Shown: positions 42,240-54,280 of the stretch, in pieces
Layout of the letters: the number at the start of each line of letters is the position of its first letter
How positions within the stretch are numbered: position 1 is the stretch's first letter
Source of the DNA: Phymatolithon calcareum
Lineage: Eukaryota; Rhodophyta; Florideophyceae; Hapalidiales
Assembly: GCA_977006965.1 (NCBI GenBank)
Contig: OZ345366.1
Span: 1,426,001-1,490,000 of the forward strand
DNA: 64,000 nucleotides
Direction: 5' to 3'
The notes under the pieces: model-generated
Seen by the model: only the letters and a program-made list of their open reading frames with translations
The model's database searches: none
Told to the model about the DNA's origin: nothing
Made by a program: the position numbers and the translations under genes

Positions 42240-43340
42240 CTAGTGTAAAACAAGTTCAAGGAACACAGAAGAATGTTTATCTCACCATCGAAGCAGGGAC
42301 GAAGACGAATGTCCTTCGTGTTTAAGAGCAAAGGCGCAAAATGCACCACATGTAAAATACTGTTTTACCGCAGCGCGGTTCGACTGCACAACCATACGTT
42401 TTAACGAGTGTCCTGGATATTGTCATACCCAGCTCGTAGCCTCGCAGTAACCGCCACGAGAGCCGGTCTAGCGGCGACCAACAGTGAACCTAAATCAAAT
42501 GTATCGAGAAATCCAGAGCTCAGGATCATAGCAACTGCGAGATGGACCTTCTTGAGAATTCGATTATTGCGTCCGCATTATCAGTCTGGAAAAGTCCTCA
42601 GGTTCAGTCCTCAGTTTCAGTCATAAATATTTTGACTGGTAATGAGGACGCGGCGCAAGTTAAGGTGGCTGCTGTGTGCATCTATGGGACATTTTTTCTC
42701 CAAGCGATTTCCAGTTTTCGGAAGTGTAATTGCTTTTCAACCAAACTTTTTGTGATGGACTAGCCAAAAACTCTTTTGGAATCTTTTTTCAAGTTTTTTG
42801 CTAAAAAGTGCATGAAAACATCTGGAGCGAATGTTTGCAAATCGACGCTGCACATGGAATCAGCCAGTGCAACTTATGCCATGTCCTCGTAACCAGTCCA
42901 CGAAATAATGACTGGCAATGAGGACATTTTTGACTGGCTCTGTGCCGCGATTTTGATGAATTCTCAAGAAGACCCCTCTGCCAACTCGCGAGCTCGCGCA
43001 TTTCAACAGCAAGAAACCAAGGTGCATCCGTGCAACATCTGCCTCCGTCCGCTCGACCGCATCGAGCAATCTTTTCTTTTGTTCTCCAACCCTCCCATCC
43101 CTTTTTGCTCTTGTAGATTAGTTCAGGGAAGCGGAAGTCGAGGGTTTGACCGGTCGAACTCTGGATGGAGCTCTTCAGATGCGCTGGGTCAGGCCCCGCA
43201 GCATTATATGATGCGATTTCCTCAAGGCTTCCACCTGCTGACCTCACATTACCGACACAGCTTTATTGCGTTCACTAATGTTATGACACTCTGGCACCTA
43301 GCGCAGATCGAGATAAAAGTGAATTACTTGAGCAGTCTTC
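42240..43340 (+). mobile_element. LINE-B 3' UTR copy interrupted by an insertion
   Basis: Positions 42240-42545 match 50480-50760 (e.g. acgagtgtcctggatattgt) and 42985-43330 match 50770-51105 (e.g. ttagttcagggaagcggaag). The roughly 440 bp between has no counterpart in the other copy. Part of this insert, about 42620-42905, has imperfect inverted ends built on GACTGGTaAtGAGGAC, like a decayed DNA transposon. Confidence 0.6.
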
Positions 43341-44871
43341 TCCTCACACGAGCAAAGGCAATTCGACTGAAAAATATGATGCACTCTCTAGAGTGCAGCG
43401 CAACGGGCTCAGAGAACGCCGCGCCTTAAGGAGTTCAAAAATGAGTCTCCATTACAAAGTCAATCGACCCATTCGTCGCACAATAACAAGGGGCGATGCA
43501 AAAAAACTGTTCTATTGAAAAGATTTAAAGTGGCGACTTTTTGACCGAACTTTTATTTAGGCATCAAGTACAGTCGAAGAATCTTTCTTTCATTTGAGTT
43601 TCAATTACTCACGTGTGCATTATCGAGTCCACGCTCCCATGGCAGTACTCTGCGTCGCATTTCCAAAAGACGAGCAGATAAAAGATGCCAAAGAATATAG
43701 GCACATGAGCACTTGGAGCATACACCTCTCAGAGGAAAAAGAACAGTAGATTTTATACCCCTCTCAGAGATGAAATAGTACAACCGCATTGCACTACAAA
43801 TGTCTTGGAGTAAAGCAGTTTGTAAAAGGACACCATCTTGTCGCTGTCAACCACCGCGTCAAAATTGAATGGTGTCATCTCGAAGACCTCGAAATGATTT
43901 TACATAGGGACAACTATGAGCTAATCTGAGCCTCCGTCGTCTTTTCTCCTCTTTGTTAAAAACTCTCCTTTACTGTTGCGAATCATGCAATCTAACAGAG
44001 CAAGAGAGAAGGAATTCCCATTTCGACAGCCACTTTTGCAAGCTCAGACGGACAAGGGGCGCGACCAACTGCAGGGGAAGACGGATTCTCTCAAATGTCA
44101 TTGATGAATCTATATCACCAGGTCTGATTGATCCCTGGATCTGCCACCAACTCAATGTGACATTCTACAACGGACGCTGTACCTTACGCATTAGGCCGTT
44201 GGGACGCTTTTAAGGCACTCGTTTGTCCCGACGTAGCTCGGACTACGTGCCATGCTACTGGGAATGGGCGTTGCACGTGATCGGCTTGCGCGCGAAGGGC
44301 CGTGCAATTCAGCTTGCAATCTTGGCGCGACTGTCTTGGACACTGCAATCAAAATTTGTACTGTTACATCGGCGCATCTATAATTCCGGTCTTCATCGAG
44401 TCAAGCCGGCGAGCGAGTCGTGCATCAGGTGATCTACGACATTACGCGTGACGGTACCGTGGGCACCGTGGACTTCTTGAATCGACGTGGCTCCAAGAGA
44501 GCTCAATTGTTTTCTTCTCCACCCACCCATCCTGACAATAGAGAATGTCTTGAAACCAACCTGGTGGGACTCTGATCCTAAGGTTCCGGGCGGATGGTGC
44601 CCTTGCCAATTAATGGGGCAGTACGGTTGGTGCGTACCCCTGGGGATGAACCTTAAAGTTGTCGTGCTTTGGGTGTCCGAACCTAAGAACGGGACAGTGC
44701 GGAGAGCGAGTGCCACTAGAGATCCTGTCCCTCCAGCAGTGGGGTACTATTGACCTATTTAGAATGGTATCAGTCATCTAGCTAGAGCTATCGCTCTGAT
44801 AACGAGAGGCCTTGAAACCAATTTTGACGGCCATCAATGCCGACGACTAAGAAGAAGTTAACGGCGTTTAT
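43341..44871. other. Interval without recognised features
   Basis: I see no gene or repeat that I can support here. An 88-codon frame at 44487-44753 has no family signature. Confidence 0.45.
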
Positions 44872-45480
44872 TATAAAGTAGTAATTATTAAACGCTCTCA
44901 GTAACACTGTTGAGGCTGTAAAGGAGATACGTTTCAGCTGCTACAGACTTTTAGCTTAGTGTATCATTCATACATGATCCTTCGGGAAGTTCTATGTTCT
45001 GGCCGTATCTGTAAAAAACCTCTTCAAGGTGTGGGAAAGGCTTGGAGTCCACTATTCGCTCATCGGCAGTCGAGCTCGCAATTCTTATCCTTGAGTTTTC
45101 TATTCTATATCATCGTTTAAGACAATGGTAAAGAAGAGTAGCTGGTCCAGTGCTTCTTCGGTCATCTTGGTCTCTTCTCTGGTCAGCTGGTATCTGGAGA
45201 AATGGTTTCCAACTGTGTCCATGAGCCTTGTTTCGATTTCGTCAAATTTTTCTTCCAGGAGCGTAGTGCTCAGTGTGGGAAATCTCCCAAACGCCCATTT
45301 CACCGCCAATTGATTGTGTCGTACTTTCGGAAACCGTAAGATTGATGGAATTGATCCGAGGATATCATACCGTATGCATAAGCGCGTTGCCGTTACGCGC
45401 GCACCGCATTGCCAAGCCCTACTTCTGCGTATCCTACGCCGCGTCCGGAGAAAGCTTTCACTGTCAGAAACAACATCACG
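44872..45480 (-). mobile_element. LINE 3' end, type C, with coding tail
   Basis: On the minus strand the coding tail reads HNQLAVKWAFGRFPTLSTTL, then HFSRYQLTREETKMTEEALD and a stop near 45100. A 3' UTR follows, ending gttactgagagcgtttaata at about 44878. It is the longer counterpart of 31958-32298. A third piece of the same 3' UTR lies at about 45862-45945. Confidence 0.7.
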
Positions 45481-45861
45481 CATGTATCACTAAATATAAT
45501 ATCCTTAGCGAACTACAAGCGCCTTGGGAGTTGGCAACTTCAAAAAAATTCAACATATGCTACGATGCTAATGAAGAACTCCAGAGGGCTAATTACCGGC
45601 GAGGCCAGGGCTCCACTATCGACGTGGTATTACGCGCCATAGACCTAATATGCAATTATCTTGGACGAGTCCTTAGAATGGACGGGCGCCGTCTGGTCCA
45701 ACAGGTGCCATAACATTGCGTCAGACAAGATGTGCTGACCTGCGGTTGTCGACGAAAGAGGTTGAAGATGTAAAGTCTGTCACAAATTCCACTTTGAACC
45801 TAAAAAAGAAAGTCGGTAACAGATTGTGATGTCGTTGTCAATAAAGAACGTTTTTGAATTT

Positions 45862-45945
45862 GGAATGTATTAAACGCCCTCAGATTCACTCATGAGACTA
45901 CAAGGGAGATGCGTTTCAGCAGCTCCGCTCTGTAGCTTCGATCAT
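45862..45945 (-). repeat. LINE type C 3' UTR fragment
   Basis: The minus strand reads aaacgcatctcccttgtagt and ends near gagggcgtttaata, matching the terminal 80 bases of the type C copies at 32.2 and 44.9 kb. Confidence 0.55.
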
Positions 45946-46135
45946 CTACTCAAATCCGTGTAATCCTGGTTAACGTCGTAGCCCTAGAACAATAAATCAC
46001 TGCCTTGCGAGCCCCATCGGGGAGAAAGCAGTTTACATACGTACACAGTTCAGAACATCACCAAGGTCCACTCGTCATGAAACCGACAAACGCATCCAAT
46101 TAATCAACAGACATGCAAGGGGCAAGCCATCATGT

Positions 46136-47100
46136 GTGATGACTGGAACACAAGACCCAAGCTGTGGACATGCAGTCCAACAGAGGGGGCAACCGACTCG
46201 TCCAGTGGGCAGAAAGCAAAGGATGAGACATAAGAACAAGCAAAGGACCGACATTTCAGACGAAGAACTACAGGAGCAATATCGACTTCTTCGTCACACA
46301 AGGAATAATAATATCTTCGCCGAACTCTCCGGAAGACATATGGACAGGGACTACACAGTACAGGCCAGTATGTGCGCGCCTTAGAAGTCGGTTTGCAGAA
46401 GGTTTATTCTTCAAGTATGTGTTTGCGACATATGCCCAGCACCGCCATGGTAGAATGCGAGTTCTGTGCCGTCTCGAACCACCAGCCATGAGGAGAAGAC
46501 ACCAAGCAGAAAGGTTTTCTGTGAGTCTAGTGAGACAAAAGAAGCGCCTCGATGAGGCAGATGAGTATTCTGGGAGAGATAAAGACATTAAGGATGCAAC
46601 CAAGGATATAGAGTGCCTCAAGAAATTTGAAGATCTCCAGCAAGCTCTCGATAAAGCGGAGGAGGGCTCATTCTCAAAGAAAGGGCGACGAAAAGAAATA
46701 ATTGAGTTATGGGCAAAGGAAGAAGAGGGAAGATCGGTCGAGATACCAACTGATTCGAACAATCTACCGGTGGTTCTCCATGTAAGAAAAAGGTCGACAC
46801 GGTTGCGATGCCTACAGCTGATATTCAGCAGAGCACCTCTTTAGAGAAAATCAGTACTAGGTGCATACTTTGGTGTCACAGCCGTGATTGAGCTGGTCGC
46901 ACTCCAACGCATTCTGTCTTTATCCAAGATTAGTCCTGAAATTGAATATGAATGTAAGCGACTCACTAGAGCACTTGTTGGGAGAGAATTACGAATCAAG
47001 GATTTACTGAATAGTCAAACTACGTTTGCTTAGAAAATCGTGCGAAAGCGGCCCTGTTACTCTTGAAGAGAGGCCTTGGGAGCTTTTAAAATAAATCAAC
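46136..47100 (+). mobile_element. LINE type A fragment with partly open frame
   Basis: A 141-codon frame at 46419-46844 (MRRRHQAERFSVSL, then KRLDEADEYSGRDKDIKDAT, KAEEGSFSKKGRRKEIIELW) is charged and coiled-coil-like. A frame just beyond continues with YFGVTAVIELVAL and EYECKRLTRALVGRELRIKD. It ends with gagcttttaaaataaatcaa (about 47080-47100). The same order occurs at 56425-57025, with conserved protein sequence but frame breaks. I cannot place this domain in a named family; it may be the C-terminal part of a LINE polyprotein. Confidence 0.5.
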
Positions 47101-47109
47101 ACATATTCC

Positions 47110-50100
47110 CCTTAGAAGTCGGCAAGATCTTGACCCGAGCCAATTTAAGCGACCAATCCGTGTAGGACGGGGTGATACACAAAGGAAAACTGAAATCAAG
47201 GAACGAATGCATCGTCTCATCGAGGACCTCAAGGGAAGTACCTCCCCCGAATCGGTATCGGATATCTACGGGGAGATTGTGGACCTAGGAGGAAATTCGA
47301 GAAGGGAATCAGAGAAGGAAGCCGCTCTTCGCAAGTACCACGAACAGGCATCAAAGACGACCTCGAAAAGTGCAACAATGTAAGAGATCTACACCAAGTG
47401 TACAAGAGACTTGTCAAAAGATGATGTGATCCATGGAGAGCCAGAAAACGCATCCTGGTATGGTACAAGTCATTTTGGAACACAGAGCTAGACAAAATGG
47501 CTCTGAAGCGAAAGAAACTCTACCGGAAAGCGAGATCATCCCACTCACCGGAAGACTGGGGTCGTTACCACGTGTGTAAGTACCCAAGTCAGAACCTTGG
47601 TGAACAATCGGAACAAAGAGCAGTATCAAGAATACATTGCCGAATTCGAGGAGAAGGACAGACTAGCGGCTTTGAAGCGACTTGCCGAGATGGAAAAGAA
47701 AATTCGAAGAAGAACGCTGAGAAACAAGATGACAGAAAGCCCCATAAGTTGCGTTAAATTCTCAGCCCACATCTCGGCGACATGCTATATCGCCGAAAGG
47801 TGGCAACCCGGACTAAGAAAATTCTCCTGTCCCGGGGACATGAGGGCAAAAATTGAAGCGGCCATCCGAAAAGCACCAAGCGGAAAGGCACCAGGCTTAG
47901 ACGAGGTGAAGGCTGAAATGCTGAAAGACGATATACCGCTCAACGCTGACGTGCTTACGGCCCTACGGGAATCCTGCGGAACGTGTGGAGACATGCCTCT
48001 GCAATGGTAGAGAGCAGTCGTCGTCCCAATACTGTCGCAGATTCCATCCTGCGAGAAGTACCTATCATCTCTCATCGATCGTCAGCCAGGCAGACAGCGC
48101 TCCCTCGAGAATGAACCGTTCATCTATCGGTTATATGTGCTCAGCCTGGCACACCCTCATCGAGCCAGTCAACGGTCAAGCAACGATCACATGTGATTGA
48201 CGTTCAAGACGAGAAGACAATCAATATTGTCGGTTGCGTACCGCCAGTAGCCTACAGAAGACCTAACCGAAACAAGAGCCCGCTGTGCAGAACACTGAGC
48301 AAAGCTCTCGAGACTATCTGCAAAGCTTACGCTACATTGCTAGCACCTAACGGCACGCATACGTTGCGAACCGAAACATCTCGATTAGCGTGCGGTTAAC
48401 TGTCTGCAATAGACGACAGTCTAAGCCAAATCACTATCGAGCTCCCCCCTGTAGATGGATACTATATAAGCTAGAATAGTTTCCCATCTCATTAAACTCG
48501 GCAATTCGGAATCAAGGTCAAAGCACACAATCCCACTTCACACTACGTCTCCCCCCGTAACCAAGTACGCTTGGGAGGCGCCACCCGCTCAACAAGCAGT
48601 TCACGCACACGGCCCGCACAACGCTGTGCCGCCACGTGCCGGTGCTGCGAGCGAGGCACCGGGACTTCAAGTCCTGAGGTGCCGACTGTATCTACCTCGT
48701 TTGGTAGAGTTTTCTCGACAAATACACAAGAAGGGGGCGCACGAGGACCCCGGAAACTACCGCTCGATTTCCCTGCTGAGTCAACAAGGCAAATTATTGA
48801 GTCAGCTATAGGTATGAAGCTGCGCAAAGTATACTCAAACCACTGCTATCAGCTTGGGTTCCAAAAGGGGAAAAGCTCTGAGCTGGCCATCCTAAGAGCT
48901 ACTGAGCTACTGAAAGGAGATCAGAGATGTGTAGCAGTACTAGACCTTAAGGCTGCCTACGATACAGTGCCGAGAGTACACTTGGTTAACAGAATGAGAC
49001 AAGTACTGCCCAAGGATGTCAGCGCAATGGCCGAGGCGTTTTTGACACCATCCTGGGTAGAAACAATCGGCGATGCGAGCAGAAATTGGTTTCTAGTGGG
49101 ACAGGAGGGTCCCGCAGGGGTCCCCCTTCAGTCCAAGACTCTACAACATCTTCATAGATGAGTTCGCCAAACGTATGAGCCAGGGATCAAAAACCTGGGC
49201 TGAAGTTCGGGCTATCCTTTTCGCAGAAGATGTTCTTCTTTCTGCGGAATCTCCCGCTGCATTGCAAGGCCTATTGGATATAGCTACTCAATGAGCACAA
49301 GAGCGAGAGATGAGGGAAAAGCGAAATCTCAAATCAGAGGAAACATTGGGAAAGAAATTCAAGCTCGCGAACAAGGTCCTGCCAGGACCGTCCTGGTACA
49401 CGATCCGGAGCTCATGTACCTTGGAGTATCCCTCGGCCCGGGAGGAGTTATAGGTGCGCGAATGATGCAGCGACTAAAGAAAGTAAGAACGGCCATGTAA
49501 GAGTTGCGTAGACTGAGAGTATTCAAGAAAGGGCTAAGTATACAGTAGTGTATTCAGATATACAAGACGCTAGTGCAGCCACGCCGGGAGTATGCAATGC
49601 ACTTAAACCCCTGGACAGAAGACGTGCAAAACGCCCTCAAGGAAGTAGAAGTGACATTCTTCAACCAACTGTTCGGGCTGTTGGCTAGAGGAATGACGGA
49701 TAGGCTCCGTCTTCTGTGCCGGATCCAAACTCCCCCACATAGACGAGAAATCTTGGCCTTGAAAATGCTGAGAAGGACCAAGGCGAAAGAACGCATGCAT
49801 TCAAATGAAGCACCTGAAAGCAGAAACAACCATGAAACAACCGAACACATGATAGGGTCTCAGATAGAATGCCATACATAAGAGTAGAGCCGCCCTAGCG
49901 AGGGCAGCACCTGAGGAAGCCCTGCCCGTATATTCGTATGACTGCGGGGCTTTAAAAAATTGCAATAAAAAAGAAACAACCATGAATGGCAGGACACAAG
50001 GAAAGATATCGCCGCGATGGAGAAGCTGTAAAGCATATCCAAACAAATCAGTCTTCGCAAACAATTCGATCTAAATTTCTGGCAATGGAATAAGACCGCC

Positions 50101-51256
50101 TTGAATCAAAGCGAAAAAGGAAGATTCCATACTAGAAGACAAGAGAATTGTCAGCAATCCGCAAGTTCCCCCAAGTTGAAGCACAGGCAACTCGCGCTGC
50201 AGTATGCTTGCGGCAGAATCCCACAGGTGTCAACAAGAAGTATGGCTGAAGAATTTGGCACCAGAGCTAGCGAGCATATGGAGACCCTTGAGCGCACTCT
50301 AGCAGGGTATGACCTCGAATGAGAAAAAAGACTGGAAGCAGAAAAGGCTCTAGATGAGCTCTCACTATTTAGCAAGACACTCATAGAATGCATGGAGAAC
50401 GAAGAAGGCGTGTATTAATTCGCAGAAGGCAAGGCAAAAAGCGGTCGAGCCCATGCACCAACAATCCCGTAGAGGACTACAATTTCAAGGAACTCAGAAG
50501 AACGTTTTTCAAACAATCGAAGCAGGGACGAAGACGAATGTCCCAAGCCTCGAAGAGCAAAGGCACACAATGAACCACGTGTAAAATACGGTTTGACCGC
50601 AGCACCGTTCGGCCGCACGACCATCCGTTTCAACGAGTGTCCTGGATATTGTCATACCCAACTCGAAGCCCGCAGTAACCGCCACAAGAGCCGGTCCAGC
50701 GGCGACCAGCACTGAATCGAAATCAAATGTATCGGAAGACACCTAGCTCAAGATCATAGCACCTGCCAAACCGTGAGCTCACGCATCTCAACGGCGAGAA
50801 ACTAAGGTGCATCCGTGCAACATCCGCATCCGTCCGCTCGACCGCATCGAGAAATCGTTTCTTTTGTTTCTCCCACCCTCCCATCCCCTTTGCGTTCTTG
50901 TAGATTAGTTCAGGGAAGCGGAAGTCCAGGGTTTGACCAGGTCGAACTCTGGATGGAGCTCCTCAGATGCACTGGGTCAGGCCCGGCAGCATTATAGGAT
51001 GCGATTTCTTAGAGGACTCCACCCGCCGGCCACACATTACCGACACAGCTTTATTGCGTTCACTAAAGTTCTGAAGTTCTGGCACCTAGCGGAGATCGAG
51101 ATAATGAGATATGATTACCTTGAATACTAAGTTTTCCGGTCCGCCATTCTGGTGGGCATTTCGAGAGCTGCACAAAGGTAGGTAGCATCTGAGGAAGCCT
51201 TGTCCATATCTTCCGCAGTCTCTGGGGCTTTTAAAAGAAACTTGGATAAAAAAGTA
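47110..51256 (+). mobile_element. Non-LTR retrotransposon LINE-B, degenerate reverse transcriptase
   Basis: This is the most complete LINE in the window. Segments in varying frames give a reverse transcriptase in order: IRKAPSGKAPGLDEVKAEML (about 47860-47925), EDPGNYRSISLLSQQGKLL (48747-48800), YQLGFQKGKSSELAILRATE (about 48850), VAVLDLKAAYDTVPR (about 48931), GQEGPAGVPLQ, and the catalytic box as FAED (49220-49231). Then come LMYLGVSLGPGGV (about 49412), IYKTLVQPRREYAMHL (about 49560) and a C-terminal tail to about 50418. The 3' UTR ends in gtctctggggcttttaaaag and an A-rich tail at 51256. Frameshifts, stops and the D-to-E change in FADD mean it is dead. A 135-bp retroposon is inserted at 49837. 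Its end lies 18 bp beyond the stop codon of the BTB gene on the other strand. Confidence 0.85.
49837..49971 (+). mobile_element. Short retroposon inside LINE-B, 15-bp target-site duplication
   Basis: It is flanked by perfect AGAAACAACCATGAA copies (49822-49836 and 49972-49986). It contains gagtagagccgccctagcga and ends attgcaataaaaa, matching the insert at 40534-40629. Removing it restores continuity of the LINE-B C-terminal frame (SRNNHE then WQDTRKDIAAMEKL). Confidence 0.85.
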
Positions 51257-51273
51257 CAGAAGATACTAAAAGT

Positions 51274-52644
51274 TCATTTTGTGCTACTCCTATTCATTCT
51301 TTCGACGGTGCCTCGATGAAAATAGCGCCCCTCATCCCCGCGAAATTTGCATCGCAAACGCACAAGTAAAGACTTATTTCCTGTATCTGCTTCGTCGTGC
51401 GGTTTTCTCCAATACTGCCCGCTTGCAGAAACGGCAACGACCATAGAGATTTTGTTTTTTGTCACTATGTGGTTTTCAAGCCGCCTGACTTGCCTTGTGC
51501 GTTCCTGTTGCCCAACTTCGGTCACCATATTCGTTAGAACATTGAAGGTGTACGAGGATACGTCTTCCGCTAAAGACGATGAAACATCACAAGGCAAGAA
51601 TCGATTTTCAAATTCCAGAATGAGGAGGATACAATCAGTGCGAAACTGTATAGTTGCGGACAGTACCCAGTGCTCAAATGTGAAAAAGAACGGGGCCATA
51701 GGCTTCCGCAGAGCCTCACTGAGGGTCCCAATCTTCATGGCGATCTGTGTCTCCGGTTCTAAAAACCTCTTATTGAAATAACGGTAGTGATTGTTGTTTT
51801 CAGTCATAAACATATCCGGGATCGATAGCCCATCGCGAAAGCTCCTCTGCAATGCCGTGGACAACACTTCTTTCGGCAAAAAATCCAAATCCTCGAGCAC
51901 TTTAGCCGCGTCGAACCTGTCCAGTAATTCGAACCGCACATGGGACAGAAGATATTCTCGGTGTGTTGCGCGGGATTCTGTAGCTCCAGACTTAATCCAT
52001 GTCTTGATAGCATTGTACTTCACCAGCTCTGTCGCAACGAGTTCCTTCGATTTCAAGAAATCTCGCAATTCGAGACCATGAAGTGTTCCGAAATTCGGAC
52101 TTCCAGAAACGTTTTCGAACCTTTTGGTAATAAAAGCAAACATTTCTTCAATTTGCTTCTCGCAACCATACAGCTTTGCCTGGTGGAATACATCAATACA
52201 GTTTTCGACGGTTGCAAACTTGAGAGCAGCGGCCCCAGCGATTTTAGTCAGAGAAGAAATTTGAAGGCGATGCGCAAGCCCCCACACTTCGACAACGCCC
52301 GTGGCATCATCCAAAAACGCAGCATCGACATCGATGCCGTAAGCGAAGTCCAACACTGTAGACATTGCGGCCGCAGAAGCTTCACCAATAACGAGCCTCC
52401 GTTCGCTCGCTTCTTTGAAGCCCGAAGAGAAAGCCTTGGAGAAGAAAGGTGACAGAGGTGCAACGATGGCGCGATGAACAGGGAACTCATTGTCGGAAAC
52501 GACAATCACGGCATCGCAATACTGCGCTTCGTTCCGCAAGACGGAAAGCAGAGCTTGCGATCGAGCAGGTCCTTGACGCTCTGCTCTATCAGCTCCTTTT
52601 TCGCCAAATTCATTGCTCTTCAATCGCTTTCGCGGACTGGACAT
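51274..52644 (-). CDS. BTB/POZ-BACK protein with unrecognised C-terminal domain (copy 2)
   Basis: This is a paralogue of the gene at 30162; I start at 52644 (MSSPRKRLKSNEFGEKG), giving 456 aa; the frame is open further up to 52827. The BTB domain reads CDAVIVVSDNEFPVHRAIVA, PLSPFFSKAFSSG and AMSTVLDFAYGID. A BACK-like part follows (VEVWGLAHRLQISSLTKIAG, DFLKSKELVATELVKYN). The C-terminal domain shared with copy 1 includes IGTLSEALRKPMAPFFFTFE, HWVLSATIQF, LEFENRF and SLAEDVSSYTFNV. The N-terminal KRLK could be a nuclear signal. Its stop codon lies 18 bp from the end of LINE-B on the other strand, so its 3' UTR probably runs antisense into the LINE. CUL3-adaptor function is possible but unproven. 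Confidence 0.85.
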   Translation of the reverse strand: MSSPRKRLKSNEFGEKGADRAERQGPARSQALLSVLRNEAQYCDAVIVVSDNEFPVHRAIVAPLSPFFSKAFSSGFKEASERRLVIGEASAAAMSTVLDFAYGIDVDAAFLDDATGVVEVWGLAHRLQISSLTKIAGAAALKFATVENCIDVFHQAKLYGCEKQIEEMFAFITKRFENVSGSPNFGTLHGLELRDFLKSKELVATELVKYNAIKTWIKSGATESRATHREYLLSHVRFELLDRFDAAKVLEDLDFLPKEVLSTALQRSFRDGLSIPDMFMTENNNHYRYFNKRFLEPETQIAMKIGTLSEALRKPMAPFFFTFEHWVLSATIQFRTDCILLILEFENRFLPCDVSSSLAEDVSSYTFNVLTNMVTEVGQQERTRQVRRLENHIVTKNKISMVVAVSASGQYWRKPHDEADTGNKSLLVRLRCKFRGDEGRYFHRGTVERMNRSSTK

Positions 52645-54280
52645 GATGACTTTGGGAGAAATACAGCGCAGGCAAGCACGGTTGGAGCGTCTCCGGATTG
52701 GGAGAGTTGCTGCTAGGAGAGGATTTCGAACAGCACAAAGGCGGGCTTGAAACAACCAAGGGCTGTCTCGAACAGATGGACCAAGCCGTCCGCCCCAGCC
52801 AAAACTGATTTTTGTCGTTTTGTACACTCTTTTCGAAATGATTCAGTTTACTCACCCAGTGTCGGCTTGGCTCTAGGATTGGCCAGGTGCTACATCGAGT
52901 GCACTGAATATTCCAAATGTCGCAACTGGATTAGCTCTTGATTCTAAGCTTCTTTTCCGAGACGGGTCGGAAACGGATTCTGATCTGGGTAAACTTTATG
53001 ATCCCGACATATAATCTCTGTTTAGGTCAACTCTTGAAATAAATGAAGGTTCCACATGCTGATGTAGGCTGAAGGACGAAAACACTACACAGTTGGGCCC
53101 AAAATATACTCGAGGGTTTTTATGAATGTTTCAGTCAGATCATGGATCAGAGCTGATCCCGGACGGATTGCCAATCAAGTGTTGAGATGTTTCTAATGAT
53201 CTGGATATATTTTGGAAACTTTTCAATAGTTTGAAGGGATCACTTGTTAAAGACGAGAAAAACGTGGGAGCGTCTACATATGTGCAGGTAACATTTAAAA
53301 CAGTTACCAGTGCATCTGCAGACGCTATCACTTATTGAGCAAGAGGTAGACTGGACGTATACTGTACAAAAACCTCCACTGAACTGGTATGCGACTGCAA
53401 CGTGCAAGCACAATCGATGAGGTGGAGAGGTTACCTCGGGGTGCTTGGCAAACATTTCTCCAGCCGGCAATGAAGCCTCAAAGTGTCAGCGAGGCAGTCG
53501 CCCAATCGGCAGTGTTTGTGTCACACGGGCATGCGTACGCCAGACGCCTGCAGACACAGGGAATTTGAAGAAGACTATGCACTTTCTGTGACTTTTTGTT
53601 CCAACTCACTTTTTGTTGAGCTGGGGCAAGGTCGCTTTATTTATACTATCCCAACAGTGGACTACGTGTGAGGTCAAAAGTTCTGGAATAATCCAAGAAC
53701 TAGCGAAGGCTCCAGTGTCGGGAGAACGCACGACAGCGTAGGAAGGCCGTTCACCGTGAGCTCGTAGATAAATTTCGCGAAGTGCCGATACTGTCTCGAA
53801 CGCACCGTGTCGGTGTTTTCCATTGCCTATCGGTGTTGCTCTACCAAAATGCACAATCAACGACTCTCGTGGTGTTCAATAACGTTGCAAAACTGTTCCG
53901 TGGCATATACCTCCATAAGCATCCGCAATTCCTCCGAGACAAACGCTTGACACAACGGTGTTGGAAGGGTGGAGGCCACAAACAAAATTTAACAGAAACT
54001 CTCGTGTGTTAAATAGACAGCGAGAGCTTCAGTTAAACTCACAGCCATCCATCACCTTCATCTTTCGAGATCTATAGTCACATGCTTCAGGGAGATCCAC
54101 TAGCGTCATGCGAATCAGTATTCGACAAAATTTAGCCAAAGTTGGGCATCGGCAATTCTTTGTCGCAGAGGAATTCCAAAGCGTTATAGGGTCTAGCGTG
54201 CCGGGGATGGTGAAAATTTTCGCTATCGCCGTGACCCCTTGCAAGCCCATTCGCCGGAAGTCCATACCAGTGGACTACAT

